Source: Streptacidiphilus jeojiense (lineage in GTDB: Bacteria; Actinomycetota; Actinomycetes; Streptomycetales; Streptomycetaceae). From it: a DNA stretch of 64,000 nt. A program made the translations under genes and the position numbers. The stretch lies in contig NZ_JOEH01000010.1 in the NCBI RefSeq assembly GCF_000719095.1, forward strand, positions 62,001 through 126,000, read 5' to 3'. Under the pieces are notes generated by a model. The model was not told the origin of the DNA. It did not search any database and worked only from the letters and a program-made list of their open reading frames with translations. Shown here in pieces: positions 7,937 to 16,520 of the stretch (position 1 is the stretch's first letter; each line of letters begins with the position of its first letter).

Positions 7937-8770
7937 TCAGACCGTGCCGACCAGCCGGTCCAGCTCGGCCTGCCGGGTCGAGACCGACTCCAGCAGCTGC
8001 TCGGCCAGCACCTCCAGCAGCGCGTCGGGGTCGTCCGGCAGCAGCATCAGCAGCTGCCCCATCGGGCTGTCCACCAGCTCGGCGCGGGTCTCCTCGATCC
8101 GGCGCAGCCGCGCGGTCAGCCAGTCCAGCCGCTGCCGCAGCCAGGCCAGCCGCTCCGGGGTGCCCTCGGCCGGGGCGCCGTTGTCGCCGGTCTCGCCGGC
8201 CCACTCCTCGGCGAGCGCGGCCAGGGCCAGCACGTCGCCGCGCGCGTAGGCCTCGTTGACCCTGGCGATGAAGGCTCCGCGGAGCTCCTGCTCGGCCGGG
8301 TCCTGGGCCAGGTCCGGGTGGGCCCTGCGGGCCAGGTCCCGGTAGAGCCGCTGGGCCTCCTTGTCCGGCCGGATCCGCTGCGGCGCCTGCGGGATGACGG
8401 GCTGTTCGGTCCCGCCCCCCTCGGCCCCGCCGTCGGACTCGCCCCTGGCCGCCGCGTCCGCCTCGGCGAAGAACGCCTCCAGGTCCGGCATCGGCTCGAC
8501 CACGTTGCGGGCCTCGAAGGCCCGCCTGATGTCCTCGGGGTCGCCGGTCCTGGCCGCCGTGGCCTCGGCGATCAACGCGTCCAGCTCGTCCAGCCGCACG
8601 TACATCGGGCCCAGGCGCTGGTGGTGCACCAGCGCGAAGTTGTCCAGCTCCACCCGCAGGGTCTCGACCTCGACCTCGGCGTCGACCCAGCGGGCCTCCG
8701 TCTGCGCGATCTGCTCCTCGAGCCGCTGCTCCTCCGGATCGATCCAGCGGACCGGACTGTCGGCAGCCAT
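7937..8770 (-). CDS. J-domain-like protein with N-terminal coiled coil
   Basis: The 277-residue protein starts with about 70 residues of heptad-like helix (EEQRLEEQIAQTEARWVDAE), then an acidic linker. Residues near 140-180 read AQRLYRDLARRAHPDLAQ, then ELRGAFIARVNEAYARGD, which is the helix II-HPD-helix III pattern of a J-domain. A second helical part ends it. The HPD tripeptide is what stimulates DnaK ATPase, so a specialised co-chaperone role is a fair inference, though helix I is weak and the annotation should stay J-domain-like. It is divergent from the large SpoIIE-type gene, which may share control. Confidence 0.65.
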   Translation of the reverse strand: MAADSPVRWIDPEEQRLEEQIAQTEARWVDAEVEVETLRVELDNFALVHHQRLGPMYVRLDELDALIAEATAARTGDPEDIRRAFEARNVVEPMPDLEAFFAEADAAARGESDGGAEGGGTEQPVIPQAPQRIRPDKEAQRLYRDLARRAHPDLAQDPAEQELRGAFIARVNEAYARGDVLALAALAEEWAGETGDNGAPAEGTPERLAWLRQRLDWLTARLRRIEETRAELVDSPMGQLLMLLPDDPDALLEVLAEQLLESVSTRQAELDRLVGTV

Positions 8771-8994
8771 CTCGCAACCTCACTGCTTGTTGTTTGTCCC
8801 GCGTGCCAGCCCCGTCACCCTACTGTCCCCGGGTTGTGCTTGAGGGCGCACACTAGGGCGTGCGAGCCCGCGTGCACCACTGGCCGAGCCAAATGTTCCC
8901 CGATGTCAGGCAGCGGAGGCAGGTTTCATGCTTGCCTGGGGTATTCCAGTAGGTGCCGGCGCTCGGAGCGGCAGGTGCGCGAGAGAGGGTGAGT

Positions 8995-11811
8995 ATGGCG
9001 GAAGAGACCTTCGCGGCTCCTGAGCGAGGGCGGCGCAAGGCTGCCCTGAACGACTCCGCCCTTGGCTCTCCTGCCCCGTACGGGGCCAAGCATCCGGCGA
9101 ATCCGGTCACCCCGCCGCCGGCCGACCCGGCACGCCCCGCGCCGCCCGGCGTGGTCGCCGTGGTCCGGCTGGCCGCGCTGATGATCGATCCCGACGGACG
9201 GGTGTGCCACTGGAACCGCGCCGCGGAGGAGGTCTTCGGCCACCGCCGCGACGACGTCTTCGACCGCCCCGCCTCGGGACTGCTCCCGCTGGCCAGGACC
9301 GCCCCGGCAGCAGCCACCGGCTCCGGCGCCTCCTCCAGCGGCTCCTCCAGCGGCCGCCTCGGCAACGCCCTGGACCGGCTGGACGACCTCACCTCCTACA
9401 CCCCGGCCTGGTCCGGCGACCTGCTGGTGACCGACCGCGACGGCCGGGCCGTCGACATCCTGTGCTGGGCCTACCGGTTGATCGAGCCGGTCGGGCGCAG
9501 CCTGCTGGTGCTGGCCGCGGACGCCCGACCGCTGCGGGCCTCCGGGCCGCGGATCGCCCTCGGCGACCAGCTGCTGCCCTACGCGGCCACGGCCGCCAGT
9601 GGGGCGGGCGGTATCCAGGTGGCGCCGGCCCGCTGCACCTCCACCGGCTCCGCCGACTCGTCCCGCAGCGCCGAGCGGCTGACCACGGTGCTGCCCCGGA
9701 CCTCGGAGGACCGGCGGCTGCGGCTGATCGGGCAGATCGTCGCCGGGGGCGCGCCCGCGCTGCTGATCGACGGCACCCTGCGCCTGCCGGTGCTGCCGCA
9801 GGAGTTCCCGGACGACCACCCCTCGTCGACCTACGCCCCGCTCGGCTGGCAGGGCGAGGACCCGCGCACCGGACGGCTAAAGGAGTTCCCGCAGCCCCGC
9901 AGCGACCAGCCCCGCAGCGACCAGGGCCACAGCCGGCAGGACTACGGGGACCAGGGCCTTGCCGAGCCGGGCTACAGCGAGCAGGGCTACAGCGAGCCGG
10001 CCCGCGCCGAGCGTCCGGTCGGTGTCAGGCTGCGCCGGCCCGGCACCGAGGAGGGTCCCTTCAGCGGCCCTCCGACCGTCCCCACACTGCTGCTCCCGCC
10101 CGGCCTCGCCGACGGCAGCACCCCGGTGCCGCTGCCCGCCGCCGACCCCGCCAATGAGCAGCTGCGGCTGCTGAGCCACGCCGGCGCGCGGATCGGCACC
10201 ACCCTGGACCTGGATGTGACGGTCCATGAGCTGTGCCAGGTCGTCGTCCCCGGTATCGCCGACTTCGCCTGCGTGGACCTGCGCGACCGGTTGATCGTCG
10301 ACACCGAGCTGCCGCGCGACCGCCCCGACGACGAGACCCAGCTGCGCCGGGTGGCCCGCGCCTTCAGCGAGTCGCTGGCGGGCTGGGAGCACCAGGTCCA
10401 CGAGGGCACCCTGTTCTCGCTGTCCAGGACCACCCCCTCCGGGCTCGCCCTGCAGAGCAACCAGCCGGTGCTGGTTCCGGTGGTCGAGGCCGCCGTCGCC
10501 GAGGAGTGCGCCGCCGGACGCGGCTCGGGCCTGCTGGCGCCGCTGTTCGAGGGCCGCTCGATGCTGGTGCTGCCGCTGGCGGCCCGCGGCACCGTGCTGG
10601 GCATCCTGACGCTGCTGCGCAACGCCGACCAGCCGCCGTTCGACGAGACCGACGCCGCGTACCTGCGCGAGCTGGCCGCCCGCGCCGCGCTGTCCATCGA
10701 CAACGCCCGGCTGCACCGGATGGAGGCCAAGACGGCGCTGACGCTGCAGCGCAGCATGCTGCCGAGCCGTCCGCCGAAGATCCCCGGCGTGCTGATCGCG
10801 CACCGCTACATCCCGGGCGACCGCCGGGCCGAGGTCGGCGGGGACTGGTTCGACGCGGTGCAGCTGCCGGGCAGCCGGGTGGCGCTGGTGGTCGGCGACG
10901 TGATGGGCCACGGCCTGCACTCGGCGGTGGCGATGGGCCGGTTCCGCACCGCGATGCAGACCCTGGCCGCGCTGGACCTGCCTCCTGGCCAGATCCTGCG
11001 GCACCTGGACAACCTCTCCCAGCGGCTCGGCGACGACCACCTGGCGACCTGCCTCTACGCGGTCTACGACCCGATCGCCCGGACCTGCACCCTGGCCAGC
11101 GCCGGGCACGTCCCGCCGGTGCTGGTCCATCCGGACGGGCGCGGCGAGTTGCTGGAGATCCCCTCCGGCGCGCCGATCGGCGTGGGCGGGGTGCCGTTCG
11201 CCTCCCGCGAGATCAAGGTCGCCGACGGCAGCATGCTGGTGCTGTGCACCGATGGCCTGGTGGAGATGCGCGGCGGCGACATAGGCGATGGGCTGGCCGC
11301 GCTCTGCGGCGACATCGTCGATCCGCGGCGCAGCCCGGACGAGGTCTGCGACACCGTGCTGGAGCGGCTGCACACCGACGACCGCAGCGACGACCTGGCC
11401 CTGCTGATCGCCCGCTTCGACGGCATCCCGCCGCAGGACGTGATCTCCTGGTCGCTGCAGCTCGACTCCACCGAGGTGCGCCGGGCCCGGCTGATGGTGC
11501 GTGAGCAGCTGGCGCTGTGGGGCCTGCAGGAGCTGAGCGAGACGACCGAGCTGCTGGTCAGCGAGCTGGTGACCAATGCGCTCCGGGTCGCCAAGGACCG
11601 GGTCGAACTGCAGCTGATGCGGGTCGGCAAACTGCTGGTGGAGGTCAGCGACGACGACCACAACCTGCCGTCGCTGGAGCCCTCCGAGGCGCTGGACGAG
11701 GACGGCCGGGGACTGAGCCTGGTCAGCCATCTGTCGGCGCGCTGGGGGACCAGCCGCAAGGCGGTCGGCAAGGTGGTCTGGTTCGAGTTGCCGCTGCCGC
11801 ACCGCGGCTGA
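8995..11811 (+). CDS. PAS-GAF-SpoIIE phosphatase with C-terminal HATPase (RsbP/RsbW-like fusion)
   Basis: A multidomain signalling protein of 938 residues. A PAS domain comes first (LAALMIDPDGRVCHWNRAAE, residues ~55-150), then a Pro/Gln-rich linker with short repeats. A GAF domain follows (IGTTLDLDVTVHELCQVVVP...), then a SpoIIE-type PP2C phosphatase (VGGDWFDAVQL and VGDVMGHGLHSAVAMGRF, metal-binding Asp in both) and a histidine-kinase-like ATPase (LLVSELVTNALRVAKDRVEL). Such fusions dephosphorylate an anti-anti-sigma factor and may bind or phosphorylate it, linking sensory input to partner-switching sigma control. ATG 8995 has GAGAGAGG just ahead; an upstream GTG at 8953 is in frame. Many streptomycete paralogues exist, so the partner is unknown. 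Confidence 0.9.
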   Translation: MAEETFAAPERGRRKAALNDSALGSPAPYGAKHPANPVTPPPADPARPAPPGVVAVVRLAALMIDPDGRVCHWNRAAEEVFGHRRDDVFDRPASGLLPLARTAPAAATGSGASSSGSSSGRLGNALDRLDDLTSYTPAWSGDLLVTDRDGRAVDILCWAYRLIEPVGRSLLVLAADARPLRASGPRIALGDQLLPYAATAASGAGGIQVAPARCTSTGSADSSRSAERLTTVLPRTSEDRRLRLIGQIVAGGAPALLIDGTLRLPVLPQEFPDDHPSSTYAPLGWQGEDPRTGRLKEFPQPRSDQPRSDQGHSRQDYGDQGLAEPGYSEQGYSEPARAERPVGVRLRRPGTEEGPFSGPPTVPTLLLPPGLADGSTPVPLPAADPANEQLRLLSHAGARIGTTLDLDVTVHELCQVVVPGIADFACVDLRDRLIVDTELPRDRPDDETQLRRVARAFSESLAGWEHQVHEGTLFSLSRTTPSGLALQSNQPVLVPVVEAAVAEECAAGRGSGLLAPLFEGRSMLVLPLAARGTVLGILTLLRNADQPPFDETDAAYLRELAARAALSIDNARLHRMEAKTALTLQRSMLPSRPPKIPGVLIAHRYIPGDRRAEVGGDWFDAVQLPGSRVALVVGDVMGHGLHSAVAMGRFRTAMQTLAALDLPPGQILRHLDNLSQRLGDDHLATCLYAVYDPIARTCTLASAGHVPPVLVHPDGRGELLEIPSGAPIGVGGVPFASREIKVADGSMLVLCTDGLVEMRGGDIGDGLAALCGDIVDPRRSPDEVCDTVLERLHTDDRSDDLALLIARFDGIPPQDVISWSLQLDSTEVRRARLMVREQLALWGLQELSETTELLVSELVTNALRVAKDRVELQLMRVGKLLVEVSDDDHNLPSLEPSEALDEDGRGLSLVSHLSARWGTSRKAVGKVVWFELPLPHRG
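9895..9996 (+). repeat. Short in-frame repeats in the PAS-GAF linker
   Basis: Within the coding region the 15-mer CAGCCCCGCAGCGAC occurs twice in tandem (PRSDQ-PRSDQ), and a few codons on GGGCTACAGCGAG occurs twice (PGYSEQ-GYSEP). The unit encodes a Gln/Ser/Tyr-rich flexible linker and probably varies in copy number between strains. Confidence 0.6.
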
Positions 11812-11834
11812 CGGGTCGGACTGCACAATTCCCT

Positions 11835-11859
11835 CTTTGGTTGTACTATGCAACCAAAG
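11835..11859. promoter_or_regulatory. Perfect MarR operator palindrome
   Basis: CTTTGGTTG (11835-11843) and CAACCAAAG (11851-11859) form a perfect 9-bp inverted repeat around a 7-bp centre, TACTATG. The core TTGTACTATGCAA has the form of many MarR operators. It lies only 11 bp before the regulator's ATG and runs into its AAGGAG ribosome-binding site, so binding should repress both the regulator and the MMPL gene behind it. Confidence 0.8.
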
Positions 11860-11870
11860 AAGGAGTCCTG

Positions 11871-12320
11871 ATGCCGACGCCCACCCCCGCCCGCACCGCC
11901 TCCGCCCGCTCCGAGTCGATCGACTCGATCCAGCGCGAGCTGACCGCCGTGGCCCGCCGCGCGCGCTCGGTGACCGCGCAGATCCACCCCGGGCTGACCC
12001 TGGTCACCTACACCCTGCTGGACCACCTGCACGAGCGCGGCGGCTGCCGGGGCACCGACCTGGCGGCCCACTTCCTGCTGGACAAGTCCACCGTCAGCCG
12101 GCAGATCGCCGCTCTGGAGAAGCTCGGCCTGGTCGAGCGCACCGCCGACCCGGAGGACCTGCGCGGCCAGATCATCCGCCCCTCGGCAGCCGGCGAGCAA
12201 CTGCTCGCCGACGTCCGCGAGCGGCGGCACCAGGCCTTCCTGGACCGCCTCGTCGACTGGCCGGACGACGACCTGGAGCGCTTCGCGTCCTATCTCGCGC
12301 TCTACAACGCCCGTACCTGA
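11871..12320 (+). CDS. MarR-family regulator of the adjacent MMPL exporter
   Basis: A 149-residue winged-helix regulator. The DNA-binding part reads GGCRGTDLAAHFLLDKSTVS-RQIAALEKLGLVERTADPED, with the recognition helix at STVSRQIAALEKLG and the wing at TADPEDLRGQ. AAGGAG sits six bases before the ATG and overlaps the operator palindrome. The next gene, 126 bp downstream on the same strand, is an RND-superfamily MMPL exporter, the usual target of such regulators. A ligand exported by the pump, or its precursor, is the probable inducer, but this is inference from arrangement. Confidence 0.9.
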   Translation: MPTPTPARTASARSESIDSIQRELTAVARRARSVTAQIHPGLTLVTYTLLDHLHERGGCRGTDLAAHFLLDKSTVSRQIAALEKLGLVERTADPEDLRGQIIRPSAAGEQLLADVRERRHQAFLDRLVDWPDDDLERFASYLALYNART

Positions 12321-12410
12321 AGCGCCGGGTGACGCATCGTGCGATCCCACCGCGCGGACCTGCGGTGCTTGACACCGTCCGCGCCGACGCCACATCGTTG
12401 AGACACGACT

Positions 12411-12424
12411 CGCGATGTATCGCG
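12411..12424. promoter_or_regulatory. CGCGAT-GT-ATCGCG palindrome upstream of MMPL gene
   Basis: A 6+2+6 inverted repeat ends 22 bp before the MMPL ATG and is preceded by CATCGTTGAGACACGACT, an AT-richer patch. It suggests that the exporter has its own promoter and operator besides read-through from marR. The binder is unknown and differs in sequence from the MarR palindrome at 11835. Confidence 0.4.
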
Positions 12425-12446
12425 TTTAATTGGGGGATACACACAA

Positions 12447-14579
12447 ATGAACCTCGCCCGGCGGCTCGCCGCCCTGCCCTGCGGAAGACGGAGCAAGTGG
12501 GTCGTCCTCGCCGCCTGGATCGTCCTGCTGCTCGTGCTCGCGCCGCTGGCGGGCAAGCTCACCAACGCCGAGGACAACCAGGCGTCGAGCTGGCTGCCCG
12601 GTAGCGCCGAGTCGACCAAGGTGCTGAACCTGGAGGGACGGTTCACCAGCACCCAGAGCGCCCCGGCCGTCGTGCTCTACGTCCGCGACTCCGGGATCAC
12701 CGCCGCCGACAAGGCCAAGGCCACCGCCGACGCCGCCTCGTTCGCCTCGGCACCGCACGTCCAGGGGCAGATCACCGGACCACTGGTGTCCCAGGACGGC
12801 AAGGCCCTGCAGACCGTGGTGCCCATCGACATGGCCAGCGGCGGCTGGAACAACCTCACCCCGGCGGTCGACAAGCTCCGGGCCACCGCGTCCCAGGGCG
12901 ACCCCGGCCTGACCGTGCACGTCACCGGGCCCGGCGGGGTCGGCGCCGACCAGAGCAAGGCCTTCGCCGGGATCGACGGCACCCTGCTCTACGCCACCCT
13001 CGGCGTGGTCGTCGTGCTGCTGCTGCTCACCTACCGCAGCCCGACCCTGTGGCTGCTGCCGCTGCTGTCCTCCGGGCTGGCCCTGACCGCCGCCGAGGCC
13101 GTCATCTACCTGCTGGTCAAGCACGCCGGACTGACCGTCAACGCGCAGAGCGGCGGGATCCTGGTGGTCCTGGTCATCGGCGCGGGCACCGACTACGCCC
13201 TGCTGCTGGTCGCCCGCTACCGCGAGGAGCTGCGCCGGCACGAGGACCGGCACGAGGCCATGGCCGAGGCCATGCACCGGGCCGGGCCCGCGATCATCGC
13301 CAGCGCCGCGACCGTCGCGGTCAGCATGCTCTGCCTGCTGTTCGCCCGGATGAACTCCACCAGCGGCCTGGGCCCGGTCTGCGCCATCGGCATCGCGGTC
13401 GCGCTGGCCGCCATGGTGACCCTGCTGCCGGCCCTGCTGGTGATCTGCGGACGCTGGATCTTCTGGCCGGTCAAGCCGGCCTTCGGCACCGCCGAGCCCA
13501 CCGAGAGCGGCGTCTGGGCCAGGGTCGGCGGCGGCATCTCCCGCCGCCCGCGGCTGGTCTGGATCGGGACCACGCTGGCGCTGGGGGCACTGGCGCTCGG
13601 CCTGTTCAGCCTGAAGGCCGACGGTCTGTCCACGGCCGGCTCCTTCACCGGCAAGCCGGACTCGGTGGTCGGCCAGACCGTCCTGGCCGAGCACTTCCCG
13701 GCCGGCTCGGGATCACCGGTGATCGTGATCACCACCGCCGGCGGAGCGGCCCAGGCCCAGTCGGTGCTGGGCGGGGTCCAGGGCATCGCCTCGACCAACC
13801 CGCCGGTGGTCAAGGGCGATCTCGCCTACCTCACCGGCACGCTGTCCTCCGCACCCGACAGCAAGGCCGCCCAGGACACCGTGGACCGGGTCAGGGCCGC
13901 CGAGCACGCCGTCCCCGGGGCGCAGGCCAAGGTGGGCGGGAACACCGCGGTGCAGCTGGACACCAAGCGGGCCTCGCGGCACGACGACTACCTGATCATC
14001 CCGATCGTGCTGGTGGTGGTGCTGCTGATCCTGGCGCTGCTGCTGCGCGCGGTGGTGGCTCCGCTGCTGCTGATCGCGACGGTGGTGCTCTCCTTCGCCA
14101 CGGCCCTGGGCGTCAGCTCCTTCACCTTCGCCCACCTGTTCCACTTCCAGGGCGAGGACAGCTCCTTCCCGCTGTTCGTGTTCGTCTTCCTGGTGGCGCT
14201 GGGCATCGACTACAACATCTTCCTGATGACCCGGGTCAGGGAGGAGTCCTTCAACCGGGGCACCCGCGGCGGCGCGCTCGCCGGGCTGGCCGCGACCGGC
14301 GGTGTGATCACCTCGGCCGGACTGATCCTGGCCAGCACCTTCGGGGTGCTGGGGACGCTGCCGGTGGTCGGCTTCGCCGAGATCGGCTTCGCGGTCTGCC
14401 TGGGCGTGCTGCTGGACACCCTGGTGGTCCGCTCGATCCTGGTCACCGCACTGACCATGGACCTGGACCGCCGCCTGTGGTGGCCCAGCGCGCTGGGCCG
14501 TGTCACGGCCCCGGGCTCGGTCCCGGCCGCACGGGGCGGGGCCGCGGCGCTCGACCCGACATCGGAGCGCACCGTCTGA
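12447..14579 (+). CDS. MMPL-family RND transporter
   Basis: The 710-residue membrane protein has the duplicated RND plan: one TM, a large extracytoplasmic loop, five TMs, and the same again. The functional TM4/TM10 motifs are GAGTDYALLLVARYREEL and ALGIDYNIFLMTRVREESF, whose Asp-Tyr pairs carry the proton relay. MMPL proteins export lipids, siderophores or drugs using the proton gradient, often coupled to envelope assembly. Here control by the upstream MarR protein suggests detoxification or export of a small molecule. Start MNLARRLAALPCGRRSKW is typical of the family. A large hairpin follows the stop at once. Length and motifs are complete. Confidence 0.92.
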   Translation: MNLARRLAALPCGRRSKWVVLAAWIVLLLVLAPLAGKLTNAEDNQASSWLPGSAESTKVLNLEGRFTSTQSAPAVVLYVRDSGITAADKAKATADAASFASAPHVQGQITGPLVSQDGKALQTVVPIDMASGGWNNLTPAVDKLRATASQGDPGLTVHVTGPGGVGADQSKAFAGIDGTLLYATLGVVVVLLLLTYRSPTLWLLPLLSSGLALTAAEAVIYLLVKHAGLTVNAQSGGILVVLVIGAGTDYALLLVARYREELRRHEDRHEAMAEAMHRAGPAIIASAATVAVSMLCLLFARMNSTSGLGPVCAIGIAVALAAMVTLLPALLVICGRWIFWPVKPAFGTAEPTESGVWARVGGGISRRPRLVWIGTTLALGALALGLFSLKADGLSTAGSFTGKPDSVVGQTVLAEHFPAGSGSPVIVITTAGGAAQAQSVLGGVQGIASTNPPVVKGDLAYLTGTLSSAPDSKAAQDTVDRVRAAEHAVPGAQAKVGGNTAVQLDTKRASRHDDYLIIPIVLVVVLLILALLLRAVVAPLLLIATVVLSFATALGVSSFTFAHLFHFQGEDSSFPLFVFVFLVALGIDYNIFLMTRVREESFNRGTRGGALAGLAATGGVITSAGLILASTFGVLGTLPVVGFAEIGFAVCLGVLLDTLVVRSILVTALTMDLDRRLWWPSALGRVTAPGSVPAARGGAAALDPTSERTV

Positions 14580-14587
14580 GTTTTTTG

Positions 14588-14657
14588 GGGGCGCGGGGAA
14601 CTGCACTGCCAGCCCTCTACGGAGGTGCATGGTTGGCAGCGCAGTTCCCCGCGCCCC
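14588..14657. terminator. Streptomyces-type GGGGCGCGGGGAACTGC inverted repeat
   Basis: GGGGCGCGGGGAACTGC (14588-14604) is perfectly mirrored at 14641-14657, with TTTTTT just before the left arm and TTT just after the right. A second stem, TGCCA with TGGCA, nests in the loop. This arm sequence is recognisable as a very frequent intergenic repeat of streptomycete genomes. Its place right after the MMPL stop fits a transcription terminator usable in both directions. Confidence 0.8.
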
Positions 14658-14681
14658 TTTCGGGTTGCATGGTTCGGGAAT

Positions 14682-14712
14682 ATGCAGAGTGCAAGTTGCA
14701 TTCACCATGCAT
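14682..14712. promoter_or_regulatory. Phased TGCA motifs ahead of DHA2 exporter (putative operator)
   Basis: TGCA recurs every seven bases at 14683, 14690 and 14697, and again in ATGCAT at 14707. The central 14690-14700 is a perfect palindrome, TGCAA-G-TTGCA, and the outer ATGCA/TGCAT pair spans 14682-14701. The site ends about 36 bp upstream of the exporter ATG. It looks like an operator, but no regulator gene lies beside this exporter. Confidence 0.5.
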
Positions 14713-14747
14713 GTATCCCTGATCCCCGCACCCCCGGAGGCCCCTGC

Positions 14748-16244
14748 ATGACGCCCGCGATACCCGAACAGCCCGCCACGGCGGCCCCCACCGGCCGCAT
14801 CGTCGCCGTCCTCGCCTTCGCGGGCATCGTGGTCGCCGTCATGCAGACCCTGCTGGTCCCGGTCATCGCCCAGCTCCCGGCGCTGCTGCACACCAGCACC
14901 TCCAACGCGACCTGGGTGATGACCGCCACCCTGCTCGCCGGAGCCGTGGCCACCCCGATCATGGGCCGCCTCGGCGACCTCTACGGCAAGCGGAAGATGC
15001 TGCTGGTCAGCCTGGCCCTGATGGTGCTCGGCTCGCTGATCGCCGGATTCACCTCCAGCCTGATCCCGATGGTGGTCGGCCGCGCCCTGCAGGGCTTCGC
15101 CATGGGCGCGATCCCGCTGGGCATCAGCATCATGCGCGACGAACTCCCCCGCGAGCGCCTCGGCTCCGCGATGGGCCTGATGAGCTCCTCCATCGGCATC
15201 GGCGGCGCACTCGGCCTGCCGGGCGCCGCACTGGTCGCCGAGCACTTCGACTGGCATGTGCTGTTCTTCAGCGCCGCCGGACTCGGCGTCGTCGCCATGG
15301 GCCTGGTGCTGGCCACCGTCCCCGAGTCCAAGCTGCGCACCCCCGGCGGCTTCGACACCATCGGCGCCGTCGGCCTCTCGGCCGGCCTGGTCGCCCTGCT
15401 GCTCCCGATCACCAAGGGCAGCGACTGGGGCTGGAGCAGCGGCACCACCCTCGGCCTGTTCGCCGCCGCCGTCGCCATCCTGCTGCTCTGGGGCGTGATG
15501 GAACTGCGCATCGCCGACCCGCTGGTCGACCTGCGCACCACCGCGCGCCGCCAGGTGCTGCTGACCAACCTCGCCTCCATCACCATCGGCGTCTCCTTCT
15601 ACGCGATGTCGCTGGTCCTGCCCCAGCTGCTGGAACTGCCCACCGCCAGCGGCTACGGACTCGGCCAGTCCATGGTCGTCGCCGGTCTGTGCATGGCCCC
15701 GATGGGCGTGGCGATGATGCTGGTCTCGCCGCTCTCGGCCCGGATCACCGCCGCCCGCGGCCCCAAGGTCTCGCTGCTGCTCGGCATGGCCGTGATCGCC
15801 GCCGGGTACGCGGCCGGGCTCGGCCTGATGGGCGCGGTCTGGCAGGTGCTGATCATCACCACCGTCATCGGGGCCGGCATCGGCTTCGCCTACTCCGCGC
15901 TGCCCGCCCTGATCATCGGCGCGGTCGACCCGTCCGAGACCGGCGCCGCCAACGGCCTCAACACCCTGATGCGCTCCATCGGCACCTCCGTCTCCAGTGC
16001 CGTCATCGGCATGGTGCTGGCCCATCTGACCACCCCCTTCGCCGGCCGCGCGGTGCCCGACATGGCGGGCTTCCGGCTCTCCTTCGCCATCGCCGTCGGC
16101 GCGGTGCTGATCGGCCTGCTGCTCGCCGCCTTCCTGCCCGGACGGCGCGACAGCGCACCCGCCGCGCCGGTGGCCCGCTCCATCGGCGAGGATGGCGCCC
16201 GGGCCGACGACCTCCAGGCGCTCGCCGGTGAAGCGGCCCGCTGA
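14748..16244 (+). CDS. DHA2-type MFS transporter
   Basis: A 498-residue MFS protein with about 14 TM segments. AGIVVAVMQTLLVPVIAQLP is TM1 and GRLGDLYGKRKMLLVSLALM is motif A. GRALQGFAMGAIPLGISIMR precedes the TM5 motif SSSIGIGGALGLPGAALV. CCCGGAGG precedes the ATG at 14748. It should be a proton antiporter for a drug or metabolite. A 4-OT-like tautomerase gene follows 42 bp downstream, so the two may be co-transcribed. The upstream TGCA array suggests ligand-dependent control by a regulator encoded elsewhere, or by the MarR at 11871, whose palindrome however differs. Confidence 0.9.
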   Translation: MTPAIPEQPATAAPTGRIVAVLAFAGIVVAVMQTLLVPVIAQLPALLHTSTSNATWVMTATLLAGAVATPIMGRLGDLYGKRKMLLVSLALMVLGSLIAGFTSSLIPMVVGRALQGFAMGAIPLGISIMRDELPRERLGSAMGLMSSSIGIGGALGLPGAALVAEHFDWHVLFFSAAGLGVVAMGLVLATVPESKLRTPGGFDTIGAVGLSAGLVALLLPITKGSDWGWSSGTTLGLFAAAVAILLLWGVMELRIADPLVDLRTTARRQVLLTNLASITIGVSFYAMSLVLPQLLELPTASGYGLGQSMVVAGLCMAPMGVAMMLVSPLSARITAARGPKVSLLLGMAVIAAGYAAGLGLMGAVWQVLIITTVIGAGIGFAYSALPALIIGAVDPSETGAANGLNTLMRSIGTSVSSAVIGMVLAHLTTPFAGRAVPDMAGFRLSFAIAVGAVLIGLLLAAFLPGRRDSAPAAPVARSIGEDGARADDLQALAGEAAR

Positions 16245-16286
16245 CCGACCCGTCCCGTCCCCCCTCTCCCCCCAGGAGCCAGCACC

Positions 16287-16472
16287 GTGCCGCTCATCCA
16301 GGTCAAGCAGCTGACCGGCCGCACCGACGAGCAGAAGCGCGCCCTGGTGCGCGAACTCACCGACGCCTACGTGCGGGTGATGGGGAACAAGCCGGAGTCG
16401 GTCTGGGTCACCATCGACGAACTGCCCGCCGAGAACTGGGCCACCGGCGGCACCCTGCTCTCCGACCGCTAG
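16287..16472 (+). CDS. 4-oxalocrotonate tautomerase-like protein
   Basis: With 61 residues this is the size of the 4-OT subunit. After removal of the initiator Met the chain begins with Pro (PLIQVKQLTGRTDEQKRALV), the catalytic N-terminal proline that acts as general base. The helix DEQKRALVRELTDAYVRVMG and the strand SVWVTIDELPAENW match the beta-alpha-beta fold. Such enzymes tautomerise 2-hydroxymuconate or related enols, as homohexamers; the exact substrate is unknown. It is close behind the MFS gene and followed by a 15-bp inverted repeat that probably terminates the unit. A ribosome site, CCCCAGGAGCC, precedes the GTG/ATG region. Confidence 0.88.
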   Translation: MPLIQVKQLTGRTDEQKRALVRELTDAYVRVMGNKPESVWVTIDELPAENWATGGTLLSDR

Positions 16473-16520
16473 CCGCGGTCCCGAGCACCGGCGGCACCAC
16501 CTGGCACAGCGTCAACCCCG

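Noticed and set aside
9877..11853. 658-residue open frame on the minus strand opposite the SpoIIE-type gene
   Set aside because: Gln/His/Gly-rich shadow sequence without motifs; the opposite strand has a complete multidomain protein.
13713..16025. 770-residue minus-strand open frame across MMPL and MFS genes
   Set aside because: It runs antisense over two real genes and a terminator hairpin, and its composition is Gly/Gln/His/Asp only.
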